From NCBI GenBank assembly GCA_902767125.1, contig CACXGJ010000275.1, forward strand, positions 1-7,249: a stretch of DNA of 7,249 nt, read 5' to 3'. The notes under the pieces were generated by a model. The model searched no databases and was not told where the DNA came from. It worked only from the letters and a program-made list of their open reading frames with translations. This stretch comes from an uncultured Ruminococcus sp. GTDB lineage: Bacteria > Bacillota > Clostridia > Oscillospirales > Acutalibacteraceae. Positions 5,594-7,249 of this stretch are shown here, in pieces (within the stretch, counting starts at the first letter, position 1; the number at the start of each line of letters is the position of its first letter). A program made the translations under genes and the position numbers.

Positions 5594-6550
5594 ATGCCAA
5601 AAAAACCTATTCCCGTCTATCTCTTTTTGGGCTTCCTCGACAGCGGTAAAACCAAATTCATCCACGATACCCTTTGCGATCCCCGTTTCCAGAACGGTGA
5701 CAAAACTCTCGTTATTCTCTGTGAGGAGGGCGAGGAGGAGCTTGACACCTCCAAATACAGAGGCGGTAAAAATGTTACCGTCATTACCATTGAAACACAG
5801 GAACAGCTTACAACTGCTTTCCTTGAAAATGCTCTGAAAAAAGCCCGTGCCGAAAGAGTCTTGATAGAGTATAATGGTATGTGGCTTTTGGATGCTCTCG
5901 GAAAGGTTCTTCCTGAAAATTGGCAGATATATCAGATAATGATGATGGCTGACTCGAATACCTTTGAAATGTACAACAGCAATATGCGTCAGCTTGTCTA
6001 TGACAAGATAAGCGTGGCCGAGCTGGTCGCTTTCAACAGATATTCTGACAATGTCGATAAGATGAATCTGCATAAGATCGTCCGTGCAATAAATCGCCGT
6101 TCTGCTATAATATATGAACATCCTGACGGCTCTGTTGATGAGGATGATATAGTTGATCCGCTTCCCTTTGACATCAATGCCGATATCATAGAAGTACAGG
6201 ACACCGATTTCGGTCTTCTGTATATGGATGCTATGGACAAGCCTCAAAACTATGACGGAAAGACCATCAAATTCAAGGCTCTCATTGCAAGAAGTCCACG
6301 TATGGGAAATGATACTTTTGTCGGAGGTCGTTTTGCCATGACCTGCTGTGTCGAGGATATACGCTATGTAGGCTTCCTGTGCAAGTGGGACAAGGCTTCA
6401 ACTCTTGCAAACAAGGGCTGGTACAATATAACTGCCGATGTAAAGGCTGTCCGTGACCAAATGTTCGGAAATGAGACAGGTCCGATGTTCTTTGTAAAGG
6501 ATGCTTCACCTGCCCAAAAGCCTGACGAGGAAACCGTTTATTTCTCATAA
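5594..6550 (+). CDS. CobW-like P-loop protein with a DUF1980/TIGR03943-like C-terminal domain
   Basis: 318 residues in two parts. The N-terminal part (about 5-180) begins PVYLFLGFLDSGKTKF (7-22), with Walker A at 13-20 in the CobW style. The switch region is replaced by an acidic ILCEEGEEELD (41-51), the CxCC metal site is absent, and IEYNGMW (91-97) stands where CobW has EPSG. AFNRYSDNVDK (146-156) may be a weak base-specificity site. The C-terminal part (about 195-305) contains LYMDAMDKPQNYDGKTIKFKA (209-229) and GGRFAMTCCVEDIRYVGFL (244-262); this arrangement, with an MTCC core, resembles the C-terminal domain of YcgQ/DUF1980 (TIGR03943) proteins, which occur beside COG0701 permeases and COG0523 GTPases. 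Cys251 and Cys252 could bind metal or form a disulfide. No signal peptide or membrane segment is seen, so it should be cytoplasmic. It follows the CobW-type gene by 17 bases and ends at a strong terminator. The nucleotide-binding call is firm; the C-terminal call is from motif memory; function is not known. Confidence 0.72.
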   Translation: MPKKPIPVYLFLGFLDSGKTKFIHDTLCDPRFQNGDKTLVILCEEGEEELDTSKYRGGKNVTVITIETQEQLTTAFLENALKKARAERVLIEYNGMWLLDALGKVLPENWQIYQIMMMADSNTFEMYNSNMRQLVYDKISVAELVAFNRYSDNVDKMNLHKIVRAINRRSAIIYEHPDGSVDEDDIVDPLPFDINADIIEVQDTDFGLLYMDAMDKPQNYDGKTIKFKALIARSPRMGNDTFVGGRFAMTCCVEDIRYVGFLCKWDKASTLANKGWYNITADVKAVRDQMFGNETGPMFFVKDASPAQKPDEETVYFS

Positions 6551-6561
6551 TACAACAAAAA

Positions 6562-6602
6562 ATCCTCTTGGAGCATATCCGCTCCAAGAGGATGATTTTT
6601 TT
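6562..6602. terminator. Bidirectional intrinsic terminator between convergent genes
   Basis: A perfect 13-bp stem (6562-6574 with 6581-6593) closes a six-base loop. On the plus strand it is followed by GA and seven T (6596-6602), ending the GTPase operon 11 bases after its stop. On the minus strand it is followed by five T (from A at 6557-6561), so it can also end the convergent gene, whose TAA stop at 6601-6603 lies inside the plus-strand T tract. Confidence 0.93.
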
Positions 6603-7249
6603 ACAGAAGCTCTATCTGTGGTATCCAGTAATCGGGTATGTAAAAGCCGTCATACGAATCTACCGTTATATTCAGATCATCATCTATGCTTACATTATAT
6701 ATAAGCTGATATACTATATTCGTATCCGATGGTGATGAACAGGACAGCGTTATCGTTGCAAAGCCTTTGCGAAGTGCATTGAATGTAAATGTTTGTCTGT
6801 ATACCTTTTCAGTTCCCGAAAGCTCTATTACATTGCCGTTGCTTATATCGCATTTCCAACTGTAGCCATCGGGGGCAAGTGCCATGTTTACCTCAAACGG
6901 TCTTGTCACCTGATGGATTTCAGGTATATCCCCGTCAAAATATATTCCGCTGACATCCTCCACTGTATAGTTCAGATGCCTGTCAACGGATATTTTATAG
7001 CTTATATTATATATTTTTCCGCTGTATGACTCATACTTCATCTTTATCTCGGATTCACCCGACTTTACGGTTTTAAAATAATACCTTACTGTTATTGATG
7101 AATCAAGAACACTCATACTCCTGTATTCTTCCTTTTCGGAAAATCTTATCACATCTTTATCCGAAATATCAAAGCTCCACTGATATGGTGCTGAAACAGG
7201 TGCTTTCAGGTCGATATAAAATTCCGAAGGTGTCTTTATTCCCTCATTC
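6601..7249 (-). CDS. C-terminal part of a protein with two tandem chagasin-like (I42) domains; 5' end outside window
   Basis: The frame is open from the window edge to a TAA at 6601-6603, giving 215 residues. A GTG at 7150-7152 is not a credible start because the homologous sequence continues upstream of it. Two diverged copies of a beta-rich unit about 100-107 residues apart are visible. The second has PDGYSWKCDISNGNVIEL (126-143) and FTFNALRKGFATITLSC (154-170); the first has APYQWSFDISDKDVIRF (20-36) and VRYYFKTVKSGESEIKMKY (54-72). The pattern GYxW, then VIxL, then FxAxxxGxxxIxL is that of chagasin-family cysteine protease inhibitors, with the NPTTG loop and RPW loop not well kept. Each copy ends in a shared motif, VDxxLNxTV followed by GxY. 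Such proteins are usually exported, but the N-terminus is missing. It could instead be an unrelated Ig-fold adhesion or wall protein that no longer inhibits proteases. It converges on the GTPase operon and shares its terminator. Confidence 0.6.
   Translation of the reverse strand, partial: NEGIKTPSEFYIDLKAPVSAPYQWSFDISDKDVIRFSEKEEYRSMSVLDSSITVRYYFKTVKSGESEIKMKYESYSGKIYNISYKISVDRHLNYTVEDVSGIYFDGDIPEIHQVTRPFEVNMALAPDGYSWKCDISNGNVIELSGTEKVYRQTFTFNALRKGFATITLSCSSPSDTNIVYQLIYNVSIDDDLNITVDSYDGFYIPDYWIPQIELL

Noticed and set aside
5573..6247. Minus-strand frame of 224 codons
   Set aside because: Antisense to the second P-loop gene, which has clear motifs; no ribosome site or family features.

Overview
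The window looks like chromosomal DNA of a low-GC Gram-positive anaerobe of the Clostridia, most like a Ruminococcus-type gut or rumen species. This is inferred from AT-rich intergenic DNA, strong AGGAGG-type ribosome binding sites, sigma-A promoters, and the mix of families (YfhO, LytR-CpsA-Psr, a His-rich CobW GTPase). No rRNA, tRNA, CRISPR array, transposase or phage gene is visible.

Left third, minus strand (1-2999): a large multi-spanning YfhO-family membrane protein is followed, 91 bases after its stop, by the start of a family 2 glycosyltransferase that runs off the left edge. The pair resembles csbB-yfhO of Bacillus: the GT2 loads a sugar onto undecaprenyl phosphate and the YfhO GT-C protein transfers it outside the membrane onto a wall polymer. 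The gap between them can fold into a 21-bp hairpin whose only non-Watson-Crick pairs become G-U on the transcribed strand.

Centre (3000-4466): a 264-base divergent promoter region separates yfhO from a plus-strand LytR-CpsA-Psr (LCP) protein with a near-consensus sigma-A promoter. LCP enzymes attach lipid-linked glycopolymers to peptidoglycan, so both sides of this divergent region point to envelope polymer assembly.

Right-centre (4467-6602): a second near-consensus promoter, with a 14-base inverted repeat over the expected transcription start, precedes a two-gene operon. The first gene encodes a COG0523/CobW-type metallochaperone GTPase with a GCICC metal motif and a tract of 24 histidines, part of which comes from an in-frame 30-bp tandem duplication. 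The second, 17 bases downstream, encodes a divergent P-loop protein lacking the cysteine motif, apparently fused to a domain resembling the C-terminus of DUF1980/TIGR03943 (YcgQ-like) proteins. This pair is the most interesting part of the window and suggests a metal (perhaps zinc) handling module. It ends at a strong terminator that can work in both directions.

Right edge, minus strand (6601-7249): the 3' part of a gene convergent with that operon. Its 215 visible residues hold two diverged tandem copies of a beta-rich domain resembling chagasin (I42) protease inhibitors; the N-terminus lies outside the window.
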